This document shows, piece after piece, positions 15,053 to 26,358 of a stretch of DNA of 64,000 nucleotides. The position numbers and the translations under genes are program-made. Below the pieces are notes generated by a model, which ran no database searches, was not told the DNA's origin, and saw only the letters and a program-made list of their open reading frames with translations. The first letter of the stretch is position 1; every line of letters begins with the position of its first letter. This DNA is from Stereum hirsutum FP-91666 SS1. Its lineage: Eukaryota > Basidiomycota > Agaricomycetes > Russulales > Stereaceae. The stretch covers positions 1,294,339 to 1,358,338 of the forward strand of contig NW_006763137.1 in the NCBI RefSeq assembly GCF_000264905.1. Direction: 5' to 3'.

Positions 15053-15782
15053 CGATATTCTCTGTTTCAACTAGGTGAACAGTTCACGTATGCAAGGACA
15101 AGGATGGATGCAAGGAGAGTGTACTGGTGAAGTGGCGAACACAGAGTCAGTGCAAGCAGACGAGTACGCTCAAGCTCTGCGGCAAAACGCGGCACTGCGG
15201 TGACGTAACATGTCTCGGAACCGGGTGTCACCGAGGGCTTGGCCTCCTCGCCACAACGGGGCCACAATACAGCTCGGAAGATTACCAAGACGCCCGAGCC
15301 GAACAAGTTCAACCTTGCTTATTTACCGTCAACTCCCCGGGCTTCTTTTACTAGAGTTCTCCGAACGGCTGACAAGTAAACTCCTCGCGGTTAAGTAGCG
15401 TGGTTCATCGTCTCGAGCCTGAAACAATCTCTGTTTGACCAGCGTCTAGTATCTATTATTATCATCGAACTTGTTCACCTGTAGACCACGAGTCGTACAC
15501 TGAGCTTTTGAAACGAAATAGTCTTCCACCGCAGCACACAATCATGTCCCTCTCTTACATGATTCAAAACGCATCCAGGTCTTCGAACATTCATGGCCGA
15601 GTGCTTATTGATACATGGACTGGCGACCCTGAACTCTAGGATGTACCGTACTCACTGGTTTTGGTATCTGGAAACCTTCGTGTATAAAAGCCCTTCGACT
15701 GAGGCCAGAGAATACCTCATCAACCACTTCATCTTTCTCTTCATCATCTCATCTACAGCTCAATTCACTCTCCAGTATCACC
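15053..15782. other. Divergent intergenic region FIS1 / NmrA-like gene 1
   Basis: About 730 bp separate the two start codons. The only element I can point to is the TATA box at 15683-15690, which belongs to the plus-strand reductase gene. Other open frames here have no similarity. Confidence 0.4.
15683..15690 (+). promoter_or_regulatory. TATA box of NmrA-like gene 1
   Basis: TATAAAAG followed by CCC lies 93 nt before the ATG at 15783. The same TATAAA-GCC core at nearly the same distance precedes all four family members in this window. Confidence 0.65.
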
Positions 15783-16943
15783 ATGTCCGAGTCAACGTTT
15801 ACCTCCTTTGCCGTCGCCGGCGCAGGAACTATCGGCTCCTTGATTGCGGAGGCCCTCCTCAAATACAAATCAGCGGGTAAAATCAAAGAGGTTTTTGTCC
15901 TCACTCGTACTGTAAGTATACTTATCCTATCGTTTTATGCTTCTCATTACTGTGACCTGATCTCATTATGTTGACAATCCCAGGAAAGCAGCAACCCTGT
16001 ACTCGCCTCCCTCGCCTCCAAAGGAGCCACAATCGTCCCGGTAGACTACGCCTCCATAACCTCTCTCATCAACACCCTTTCATCTCTCAAAGTCGAAGTT
16101 TTCTTCGCTACCTTCAGCCGACCTGGCGGGGAGCTTGATCCTGCTACTCCAAAGGTCGATCTCGTCGCCGAAGCAGCGAAAGCCGCAGGCGTGAAGCTGT
16201 TTATACCGTCCGAATTTGGCATGCCCACGTCGGATGTGAAGGAACCAGAGACGAAGGGTTTTATTGTGGAGAAGTTAAAGTTGCATCAGAGTTTGAGGGA
16301 TTTGAACCTCCCGTTTACCCTGTTCTTTACGGGTCTGTGGCCTGAGTATTGTTTGATCCCGTTCGTGGCGTTTTGTTTTCTCTGGGACATTGCGGCCGCG
16401 AGCTGACGGATACCACATCTGATCTTTATCACAGAGCCTTGAGCATAGATTTCGAGAAAGGGACGGCATTAGTTGGCGGAGACGGTAACATGCCTATTTC
16501 GTGGACCTCCAAGTACGACGTCGCGTCGTTCGTGGCACACGTCCTCACTACGCTCCCTCCTTCTAAACTCGAGTGGCAAACTTTCCGCATCGAGGGCGAC
16601 CGCCTCGTAAGTATTTCAAGCCATTCCTTGCACCTCCCTCGTCTTCATGTCCAGTCAAGCTGACTTACCCTTTCTCGTTCTTCTTATGATTTCTTCTTGG
16701 CAGTCCTACAACCAGATCTTTGAAGCCTTCGAGAGGAAAACGGGCAAACACATCGCCGTCTCCTACAGGCCTGTCGAAGAATTGAAGGCAGCCGTTGCGA
16801 GAGACCCGCATGGCGAGTTCGTGAGCAGCCTCTTCTGGATGTGGGCGATTGGCGAGGCTCAGGTGGGAAAGCCGGACCAGCTGTCGAATGGGTTGTTCCC
16901 GGAGTGGAACCCAAAGAAGGTCATTGACATCATTGCGCCGTGA
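15783..16943 (+). CDS. NmrA-like / isoflavone-reductase-like NAD(P)-binding protein, copy 1
   Basis: This is a Rossmann-fold protein of the atypical short-chain dehydrogenase group (NmrA / PCBER / isoflavone reductase-like), probably a cytosolic NADPH-dependent reductase or redox sensor. The substrate is unknown. Four exons (15783-15911, 15984-16360, 16435-16606, 16704-16943) give 305 residues, normal for the family. Visible motifs are the dinucleotide loop FAVAGAGTIGSLI, KLFIPSEFGMP, the long helix ending LNLPFTLFFTGLWPEYCL, VGGDGNMPISW and the C-terminal EWNPKKVIDIIAP. It lies convergent with the broken copy at 17232-18193, whose matching exons make a local inverted duplication. Expression is probably driven by the TATA box at 15683. 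Confidence 0.88.
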
Positions 16944-17231
16944 GCGGTGAACGTATGAATAGTATGGTGGAAGGGGATAGGTGGCAGAGGTATGGGAGAA
17001 ATATAGTTTGGATTGAGAAAGCATTGATTCTCACCGGATCAAAGTTGTGTGATTCCCTGTCTCAAAATCTTAAGGCATTTAGATTTGCTGCCACCAAAGA
17101 ATCCACAGCGTAAACGTGCAGAGAAATGGGCATATCGGGAGAAAAACCACAATTTTCGCCACTAAAGCATTACAGACGGCGAATTACATTCTCCAGATAA
17201 ACTCTGCGACATCAGAGACCTTCCAACGAAT

Positions 17232-18193
17232 CTAAGGTGCTATGACGCTGGCCACACTCCTCGGGTTCCACCCGGGGAACAACCCATTAGACAACTGGTC
17301 CGGCGTGCCGACCAACGCCTCACCCACCGCCCCCATCAAATGCAGATGGCTGGAAATATTGGCAAATTTATCCTTCTTCACCGTGTCCTTCAACTCCTCG
17401 ATGGGTCTGTGCGTAACATTAATTTTCTTCCTTGTCTTCTTCTCGTAGGCCTCGAAGATCTGGTTGAAGGACTGGGAGGGAACACAAATATCAGCAAGAG
17501 CGAATCTTCAGACGTCGTTGCGGAAAGAGAGTGAAGATGCAACTAGAGCTCGGGAGGAACACGAGATGCTTACGAGACGCTCGTCCTCGATGCGGAAAGT
17601 CTGCCACTCCAGTTTTGAAGGAGGGAGCGTTGTGAGAACGTAGGCTACGAACGACGCGATGTCATTCATACTTCGAGGCCCATGACAGCGGCATGTTACC
17701 ATCTCCTCCGATCCTCCCTCAACCGCTTCTGCATCCTCATCTTGTCAACCATAAACCCCAGCGGTTCCTTCAAATCCGTGGAGGGATCACCGTATTCGGA
17801 CGACACGAACAATTTCACACCGGCAGCTTTCGCAGCGTCAGCGAGTGATTCCGCCATATCAGTGGGGTGGCTGAAGGGGGACGCGAGAACGTCGATTTTG
17901 TGGGGAGCTAAACTGGCGATAAGCGTGTCGATGGAAGAGTAATCTACAGGGATGATGGCGGCGTCTTGAGAGGCGGTGGCAGAGAAGTTCGCGTTGTGAG
18001 TATCCTGTGTTAATGTGTTGGAGGGGTGAGTTTGGTTCTTGCGAGAATAGGATGGAGCGATGGTTGCGTACGGAGCGAGTGAGGACAATGACCTCTTTGA
18101 TCGTCCCGAAGCTTTGTACTTGAGGAGAGATTTAGCAATGAGGGAACCGATGTTTCCAGCTCCAGCGACGGCAAAAGTGGTGGATGTAGACAT
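17232..18193 (-). pseudogene. NmrA-like pseudogene (copy 2)
   Basis: This is a broken relative of copy 1 on the opposite strand. The start (MSTSTTFAVAGAGNIGSLIA) and the whole last exon (SFNQIFEAYEKKTRKK, stop at 17232-17234) are intact. At least three lesions are visible. One base is missing near 18105, so KASG is followed by the wrong frame instead of the expected T-I-K-E-V. Near 17710 an internal deletion joins MQKRLRE straight to GGDGNMPLSW, losing the segment that spans an intron in the other copies, and it is out of frame. About four extra bases occur near 17665, inside the SKYD-IASF segment. The ORF reads through the first intron, which happens to bypass the first frameshift. A functional reductase is very unlikely. 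Confidence 0.85.
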
Positions 18194-19039
18194 GTTGTTT
18201 ATCAGCAGGGAGTTGGTCTTCGTGGAGGAGGGAGATGAAGAGACTAGTTAGTGAGGGATTGACTCGGCCAATTCGACTAGGCTTTTATACTGGATCCTCG
18301 TCTAAGAGCGCCTGTCTGAGGAGAGTGTGTTAATGTATAGGCATAGTATTGGACTTTCAACCATCTCACTCAAGCACATCCCAAAGTCTTTGTCAGTTAG
18401 CTCTCAAGCGGCTCGGGCAAAGTTCGTTTGGCTGAAGATGACCAGCACGAAACGCTGTGAAGATAAACCCAAGTCTCACTAATTCATTGGTAGAGGTAAC
18501 TTTCTCGCCACTGAAGCATCTCGTGCGGCGCAAAACACTGCGACTTAAGCCAACGCAAAGATTCAGGTGAAGCGGCGAACTCAAAATATTCATCCACACT
18601 CGCCGAGAACGACCACCGAGGGCGCTTAGGAATCAACTGTCATTCCAGGAGTAGTCTACCCGAGGCCAGAAGGGGTACGAAGCTTCGTCGCTGAGCAGTC
18701 GCAATAGCCTAGATATTGCCTCTTTGAGCATCAGAACTTCGAAGAAAGGCCAATCATGCGCCGTCACAATTCAGACATAGCACCCAGCAAGTGTCCCAGA
18801 GGGAACGGCCAACTTAACAGATTGTTCAGCAGCCTTACTGCTCTGCGTATCGGCCGAAGGGATGATAGACGAGACCGACATACCAACCAGTAGATAAGAT
18901 TGACGACGATATTAGGACTGTACAGGAGAGAGGTAACCAGTGAGCTATAGTAATACACCGAAATGAGAGAACGTGAGCAAGAACCAACGCTTTACCACCA
19001 CACGACACAACACCGTCATCATCATCATATGCCCCTTCA
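18194..19039. other. Gap between NmrA-like pseudogene and SNM1
   Basis: Apart from the TATA element at 18282-18289 I see no gene or repeat. The right end is probably the SNM1 3' untranslated region. Confidence 0.4.
18282..18289 (-). promoter_or_regulatory. TATA box of the NmrA-like pseudogene
   Basis: On the minus strand TATAAAAG followed by CCT lies 89 nt upstream of the ATG at 18193. It matches the core promoter of the three intact family members, so the promoter has outlasted the reading frame. Confidence 0.6.
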
Positions 19040-21895
19040 CTACCAGTACTCTGGACTCCTATATGGTACCACTCCATCTATGTCTTTCACCCCCGCGGCC
19101 TTCCTCCTCTTCCTTTCCTTGTCCCACTTCTCCACCCACGCCTTGATCTTCCCCCTACTCCCCTCACTCCCAACATTCACCGTCGCGATGATTCTCCCCC
19201 AATCCACACTCAAGGTGAAACAGGTCAACTCGTAGAAGGAGCTGTGTTCGGAGTAGGGTACACCGTAGAGTTCATGCGTGAAAGTGCTATTACGCATGGG
19301 TTTGAGGTTGGCGTGGGTGAATGACTGATGTGGGTTGCCCTTTGTGATGATAGAAGAGATAGAAGGGAGAGTATCGCTGCCTACTGGTGGCGTATACCTG
19401 AAAAGTATCCGTCGCGCGATCGTGCGTACTGAGCGAGCGTCACAACCTTAAGAAATGGGCGAAGTGAAACTCACGTCCACCCAGTGGGCCTAAATGCCAC
19501 CGCTTTAGCCCAATGCCCCTTCCACCTCTCCGTGTACTCCTTCAACCTGTCAGAAGTCACGACTCCCAGGGGAACAAGATGTACACTGGCTTCATAGGGA
19601 TCCTTGGTGAGCATAGCGTGTAGCTCTGGATCGGATTGACAGCGGAGGATGGCGGCTTTGCGGGAATCGCAGTATACTTTCGTTTGTAGGGCCCGAGCGA
19701 TGGCTGAAAATGGGAGCTACGTTAGTCACCTTTTGGAGACAGACATAACATCTTTCAACATGCCTTTGACGACGCGCTCCTTGCCAATTGAGTACGTTCT
19801 AGGTTGAAGAGATTTAGCTCAATCATCCTGACATATAGCGTCTCCTTCTTACCCAACAACGATCAGAATCTTATCCGTAGTTGCTTTCGCCTTCGTCTTG
19901 CCTTTGTCTTCGACCTTGATGCTGGGCCCCGCCACAAACCACTTATCAACAGTCTTCCCGACGCTGGTACTGCCGCCTGCACGTCCTCCATCGAGGCCCG
20001 AACCACAGACAATCCTTTTTGCTAACTCTGCACACGCATCGATGACCTGCGGCTGACTTGGGAAACAATACTAATGCCGCGCACCATCACACATGCCCTG
20101 TCAACAAACGTATCTTTAGAGCAAGGAACCAAGGGAGAAAACATACTTTGGGATTAAGATAAGTAGTATCAAGATAAATAATGTCGAGATGCTTGCCCTT
20201 GACAGCAGGATGAAGCACATGCTGTGGCGAAGCCCGGAAGTCGCCACAATGGAGATATCGAAACATCTTGGAGGACCCGACGAAGGGAGATTTGAAAGTA
20301 CTGTCACCAGCATCGATAGTTTGTTTGCCCTCAAAGAGGAACAGTGAAGATCCGGGACCTGCACGGAACAGTGATAACTTTAGATTTCTAGGTTTAAGAG
20401 AACAAGAAAATTGACAAACAGTGGTTTGCTTCGATGAGTGTCACGGTGACGCCACCGGTGTTGGGAATTACTGTCGGCTTGTCCATTGGTAAGGGGTGCA
20501 CCCACTTGCGATCAACTGAAAGCATGTGAATAATTAAATTCGCGGTTCCTTCTACAAGGGAGGTAAACTGACAATGAGTGTGGTCCATACAAAATATAAA
20601 ATGATATGCGGACCGGAACAATAGATTGGGCCAGCCTTCCAGTTTGACGAGAGATTTGTGTAGTGGTCTGAATGGGCGTGACTAAGGGATTTAACGCGGT
20701 GAGAAACGCTATTCCTTCAACTTTACTACATCAGGTAAGGTAGACGAGTAACTCACGTCAAGAAATACGCTGTGACGCCAGGGATAGCACCATACCGAAA
20801 AGCATCTACGGCAATGGGCATACCCGTCATGACCTTATAGAACGGAGCTTTCCTCCTTCCACCGTTATTCTTCGTAGGCCTGAACGTCCGGTCCTCAGCG
20901 ATTGTAGCTTCCTTCCAAGCCTCGTTCTCTTTATGAGAGGACATAAGGACAGAGAACGCGTTGGCACTCTTGCTGTTGGACGCCACTTTGGGTCTATCTT
21001 GATCAAGTCGGGAGGTGGAGGCTTTACTAGAAGAATTGGTGGACATATCGATCGGGTCTTCGAACTCTATTTCATCGTCGTCCTCATTATTGTCGAAGTC
21101 GTGCTCAGTAGGGTCCCTGCCCTCCTGAGCCTGTTCGTCGTCCCCCATGTCCCATTCATCGTCAATCTCAACGACCTCGTGGAGCCTGTCGTCTTGAGGC
21201 CCAGATGTCGATATCGTACTGGAGGAAGCTGTATCCTGGCGAGTGGACGCAGACGGTCTCTTGGGAGCGGGTGCTGAGCAAGATTCGGTACTCGAAGGGT
21301 CCAAGTCGAGAAGAGTGGGGCGGTGAGAGTTGTCGCGCACAAGAGGGGCAGGTTGCGCTGAGATTACAGAGGCATGACGCTGTCCAGTGGGAGCTTCGCC
21401 GGATGGCGCACTGAATTTCGGTGTGCTGAAGGGTGGACTTTCCCCTGATTTGGAGCTCAACAACAAGTGGGGCTTTCCAAAGAAACCTGAGGCCTCGTCT
21501 TCAGGCCTTGTCGAAGTTTCGTCAATAACCTCCTGTTTCACCTTTTTCGCAGACGTCCCCTTCGATGTCTCCGTATGCGAATCCTCAATAAACTCAATAT
21601 CACTGGACCTGTCCTCGGCCTTGCGTTTCATACCGCAACTCGACGGCTTCCGGGGAAGCGTAGTGTGCGGTTCATCATCCTCAGAAGAGTCAATAACGAT
21701 TATGTCCTCCTCTGGTGGTGGTACGAACTTCTTGACACGAGGAGTCGAGGATGCGGACTTGTTGTGTACATTGCGATTTGAGGATTTAGCGGTGGTGGAT
21801 TTGGACGGTGTCGTGTTGGAAGCAAAGAAGGAATGGAGAGTAGATGAAGGCCGTGCTTTTTCAACGCGTTTCTTGGATGTGGAAGTTGTGGGCAT
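19040..21895 (-). CDS. PSO2: DNA cross-link repair 5' exonuclease, SNM1/PSO2 family
   Basis: Pso2/Snm1 nucleases are beta-CASP metallo-beta-lactamases that digest DNA past interstrand cross-links in the nucleus. The first exon (20757-21895) encodes about 380 residues, mostly acidic and disordered, with basic nuclear-localisation-type patches (PRVKKF, KKVKQE), then the start of the catalytic domain. Splicing to 20614-20681 restores the metal motif as AYFLT + HAHSDHY. The next exons carry TVTLIEANHC + PGSSLFLFEG, DAGDSTFK, RYLHCGDFRASPQH and IIYLDTTYLNPK. The C-terminal DRMBL region follows with KILIVVG-YSIGKERV and VPYSEHSSFYELTCF. The last exon ends at 19040. Later introns were located but not phase-checked. 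Near the N-terminus STLHSFF resembles a degenerate PCNA-binding box. Confidence 0.92.
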
Positions 21896-22217
21896 CGTGT
21901 AGATGTCAAAGTCGCTTGAGCTGAAAGTTCAGTTCGAGAGGTTGGCAATCAAGAGGCGAGCAATAGCGCAGATTCAGCCTGCAGTAGATATAGTATAGAT
22001 CTAAGATGGTAATCGATAAGGAAACGAACAAAGTCGCGAAAATCGTCCAAATTGTCGCCGACAAAGAAGATCAACGCTCTGACTCGGCGGTCGACCGGTC
22101 AACAATGACACGGTCCGGCGCGGTCCGAATTTTTGTACGTTGATCCTGACGCCACTGTGGCCCCTCTTGACCATTTCACCAAACGGCACACCAATCCTAG
22201 AGAGCCTTGCACAGCGA
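21896..22217. other. Short intergenic region upstream of SNM1
   Basis: About 320 bp separate the SNM1 start from the IPI3 stop; both genes are on the minus strand. It should contain the SNM1 promoter and the IPI3 terminator. No specific motif was recognised. Confidence 0.4.
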
Positions 22218-24226
22218 TCATGAGCTATCAACCCGTCCCCTCTTCTTAGCCCTTCCATCATCCTTGTCCTTCGCACTGTCACCATCGCTGTCCTTCCCCT
22301 GCTTGACAACCTTTTTGACGACCGTCTCCCACATAACATCATTCACCCGCTTCGCTTTCCCCAACTGTTCCCTTAACTTCGCCACTTCATCTTCTAGCTC
22401 CGCCACTTTCGGCTCTAATAGTGTAGGGTTTGCGGCTCTAGGCGTAGACGAGGCGGGCGACGCACTCGGATTCACGAAGAATTCATGGTCTCGAAGGAGT
22501 TCGGCGGGCGAGTAAGAGGTCAAGGAGGACATTGATAGCTGCGTCAAAATTTTCCAGATTTGTTTAGTTGCAGAGTTCCTGGATTGAATGGGAGTAAAAC
22601 TTTACCTTGTCCTGTACGGGCAGAACCATAACGACCTCGTGCGCATCTCTCGCCCGAGGTTCCTTCATCCTCTGGAAAGGCATTATAGGTTTCACACCAA
22701 TTTCCCCTCCAGCGCCACCACTACCTGCCGAGGTGGCACCACCTCCCACACCTACGCCTGCGGACCCTGCGCCCAAACTCAAACTCGCGTGACCGATCAA
22801 GTCCGGGGGTTTCAACATCGTGGTGAGATAAGTTATTGAGAAACCTTTGTGCGAAGAGATAGTACGAAGGAGCTGGTGCGAGGGGATATCGTGAATGTGG
22901 ATTTGTCCAGTTGAGGTGCCGGTGAGGAGGAAAGAGGATGTTAGGGAGAGGGTTAGAGACGCTATTGGCTCTCTGTACGTCGCAATACAGTACATCGTCA
23001 ATAATGAGATACGCATAAAGATCCCAAGAACGTCACTACGTACCCGACAGTGATTACTCTTCTTTTAGCCTCTCGTGGGTCTTCTTCCCCAATCCTGATA
23101 ACATCGCTCACGCCCGCTCCACCTACGGCCTCCATCCCTCCAAAGTTTTGGCTGCCGTGATCATTTCTTTTACGAAATAGGTTCACTTGATGGACAGTTC
23201 CTTCTGAGGTGGAAGAGGCAGCGAAGAAAAGACGTTCGGTGACGTCCCATGTTAGGCAACAGATTGAATGAGGAAAGTGGAAGGTCGTGAGGAGAGTTTT
23301 CGAGTACAGATCCCAGAGCTAGGTTCGTGACAAAATGCCGTCAGAATCTGACAAAGGGAGCTTCGGGTAATTGAACATAATTTCACCTTGACTGAATGGT
23401 CTACTGATGAAGTGAGGACCCGACATGAAGGGAAGGGCCCTACGCCACATGCAATATCAGTGATCGGGAGGGTATGGTCGGAAAGAGTCGTATAGGGTGA
23501 AGGGAGATCATTTTGCAGCTCGTCATCTAGGAGCCTGTCGCGAAGAATCAGGTTTTTGGGTATGCCAGATACGCCCGGAGGCTGCTCACCTGGAAACAGA
23601 CCACACGCTAACACCTGAGTCCTCACTCCCTGACAGTAATGCGGCTCCGTCAGATGTGAACCGCAAAACGGTGATTTGTCGGTAGTGCGCGTCCCACGAG
23701 TTATACATAATACCAGATGCAATCTAATACCGGGTCGAAATCGGGGTTCAGTCAGTACAGAGAATTAGAGTAGTAAGATGAATTGGGCCACATGCCTCCC
23801 AAAGATAAATCCTGCCCTGTGCCGTCCCTCCCGCGCAGAATTCTCCCCTTGCATCAACCGAGATGCACGATAGTTTCTCCGGGAGCACAATCTTGAGGGC
23901 TATCTGGTCCTTCAGGTCAAAAACACCAACGCGAGTTAGCAGTGAGGCAGCGCAGAAGTACGATGTGGCGTAGACGCACCTTACTTTTTGGAAATTGTAG
24001 ACGTTCAAAATAGACTTGTCTGGTTGTGACGTGAGAATTAAACCTCCTTGTGGTGTCCCATCTAGCACGGTCGTATTGACCACAGCGGTGCATTGAACCG
24101 CAGGAGATGTTTGCTTGAAGGATGCCAAAGTAGAGCCCGTAGAGATGTCATGCAGAGCTATAGCACCAGCGCCGGACGTAGAAGTCGAGGGTGCAGTTGA
24201 GCATAAAACGACTTCTTGGAGCCGCA
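22218..24226 (-). CDS. IPI3: WD40 ribosome-biogenesis protein Ipi3/WDR18
   Basis: Ipi3 is the beta-propeller subunit of the Rix1 complex needed for ITS2 processing and 60S maturation in the nucleus. The start chosen is the ATG at 24226 (MRLQEVVLCSTAPSTSTSG), which matches the family N-terminus; an in-frame ATG at 24419 would add 64 untypical residues. WD-type blades are visible in GAIALHDISTGSTLASF, FCAGGTAQGRIYLWE, ALLSGSEDSGVSVW, RVLTSSVDHSVK + LWDLYSKTLL and SFLLTGTSTGQIHIHDI. A glycine/alanine-rich linker near 22700-22790 and a C-terminal coiled coil (EPKVAELEDEVAKLREQLGK) precede the basic tail. At least six short introns interrupt the gene, and their exact boundaries were only roughly traced. 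It is divergent from the J-protein gene. Confidence 0.88.
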
Positions 24227-24570
24227 TTTTTGAGTCCGATCCTTGATGTCCACAGTCCAAGCGAGGATTCTGAGAATGGTATCGACGATGGAGAAAAAGC
24301 ACGGAAAAGACGCGAAAAAATCGCGAAGCGCGAAGTCTACACGTGATGGGAAATTGGGGACGCGTGTGGCTCTGAGTGGCGCGGCAGTCTTTCGGAACAA
24401 CACATCTTTGAGTTTGCACCGCTCACCGACGTTTCGAGAACAACAGCCGCTAAGCTCGTGTATGGGGCATCCTGTTTGTGTTCTCTTACCTATATAATAG
24501 GCCTCTGCTAGGGCGCGCAGAACTTGTATATCCCTCCTTCTCTCTTGGTCTCTCGCCAATAGTCTACGAC
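24227..24570. promoter_or_regulatory. Divergent promoter region IPI3 / J protein
   Basis: 344 bp separate the start codons. The strip contains TTTCGAGAAC at 24432-24441, an inverted TTCnnGAA pair that could be part of a heat-shock element, and a TATATAATA stretch near 24495 about 75 nt before the J-protein ATG. One pair of pentamers is weak evidence for heat-shock factor binding. Confidence 0.3.
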
Positions 24571-26358
24571 ATGGCCACAGATCTCTACGACGTGCTCGAG
24601 CTGGACAAGAATGCGACGACTGACCAGAGTATGTAGTCTATTTCATGGTCGGCTTATAGGTTCATTACTTACTGCAAAGGGCAGTTCGCAAGGCGTACAA
24701 ACGTCGGGCATTGCAGACTCATCCAGATCGCCAGCCAGCAGACATGACTGAGGTGGATAAAGAGGCAGCTAACGAGAAATTTCGCAAGGTATGCCTCCAA
24801 AATTTGCCAGCATCACTACACCATACTTTCTTCATTTGCTCAGACCGATATCGAATAGGTGAACAATGCCTACGAGGTCCTCAGCGACCCAGAGAAGCGC
24901 CAGGTAAGCCGCCACATCCGATTATCGTACTTCTACCCTCGCTTCTACGCCCCCTCTACCCACATGCGGCACTGCGCTAACCGGTACCCTATCATTTCAT
25001 TCATCAGCAATACGACGCTGCTGGCGTTTGGCCCCCACCGACCTCGTCTCGACCTAATGCTCCAGACTTCCCATCCGACTTCTTCGACTCTCCATTCACT
25101 CGAGGCGGTCGCGGCAGCCGACAACGTGCCAATGACCCCTTCAATGATCCATTTTTCGGCACTGGCTTCCCCTCATTCCCGTCTATGTTTGGTGGCCCGC
25201 CGCCTCAGCGTCACCGTTCCCGCCCACACCAATATAATCAATCTTCCTATGGATTCACGGATCCTTTCCAACTATTCAATCAGATGTTCGGTGACCTCCA
25301 TGATATCAACCAAGGGAGAGGGTTCGGAAATAGCTATCGCGACCCGTTCCTCGACGACGACGATGATGAAGTATTCGGGTCTGGCAGGAGACGCGGTGGC
25401 GTTAACGGGGGTCCAGGCATGGGAGCGTTTGGATCATTTGGGTTCGGAAGTCCGATGATGAATATGATGCTCGGAGGTGGCGCCGGTGGCAGAGGCTTCA
25501 GCACTCAGTCGATGAGTTCGAGTTCTACCGGTGGTTTCGGCAACGGAAATGGCGGAAGATGGGTGTCTGAGAGTCGAATGACTAGAACGATCAACGGTGT
25601 GACAGAATCGATCGTGAAGAGGAAGGATTCGCAAGTACGCGTCTCTCCTTTCGAGGGCGAACTAGACAATCCACTGACAAGACGCTATATAGGGCAACGA
25701 GCATGTCACGCACACCTACCCCGATGGCCGCGAACGCCACACCCTCAACGGCATCGAACAAGATTCTTCCACACCCAGAAATGATCGCTACATCCAACAA
25801 CCACCACCTCACAACGTAACTCAACCGGGCTCCCGCCATGGAAGCCACAGCGGCCATCGCTTCTCCTACGACAATGAAGACGACACGCCCGTGATTCCTC
25901 GGGACCCGCGCCACAGTCATCGCTCCAGTCAAGAAGCCCGCCCTCACTCTCACCACTCTCACCACTCCCATCACTCTGGCAGAGACGAACGCTCTCGGTC
26001 TTCCCGTGGCTCCGCGCACAACCGGAGTATTCACGACGACAGCAGTTCAGACGATGATCCAGTTGTTCCCGGGGCCTTCCAGGACCGGAATGCTCCTCGT
26101 CATCACGAAGACCATCGTCACTCTAGGAACCCGCTCCATTTCTTGCATCGTCACCGTGATAAGGACCACCATCAGCATCAACGTGACAGCAGAGTGGACG
26201 ACGGGCCGCGCATTACTGATACACCTGTGGTGGTGGTCCCAGATGAACTGCCGGCGACCAGGTCGGGGAGGCATGAGGTCTCTCCGCCCCCTTCGTACCA
26301 CGAGGTTCCGTCTCGTAAGTCCATCGGTGAGCGTGTCAAGGAGAAATTATGGCACTGA
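24571..26358 (+). CDS. J-domain co-chaperone, DNAJB6-like
   Basis: This J-domain protein would stimulate an Hsp70 and hold aggregation-prone clients. Five exons (24571-24628, 24685-24788, 24859-24903, 25008-25634, 25693-26358) give 499 residues with all phases closed. The N-terminal J domain shows LYDVLELDKNATTDQ, RKAYKRRALQTHPDR (the HPD loop is intact) and NNAYEVLSDPEKRQQYDAAG. A G/F/P-rich and S-rich middle follows, and then a conserved block SESRMTRTINGVTESIVKRK next to GNEHVTHTYPDG, similar to the TKxVNGxKxxTKR segment of DNAJB6/DNAJB2. The tail is extremely histidine-rich (repeated HSHH units and HRHRDKDHHQHQ). No zinc-finger region or type I/II C-terminal domains are visible. An intron lies exactly inside the conserved block, at DSQ|GNE. 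Confidence 0.88.
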
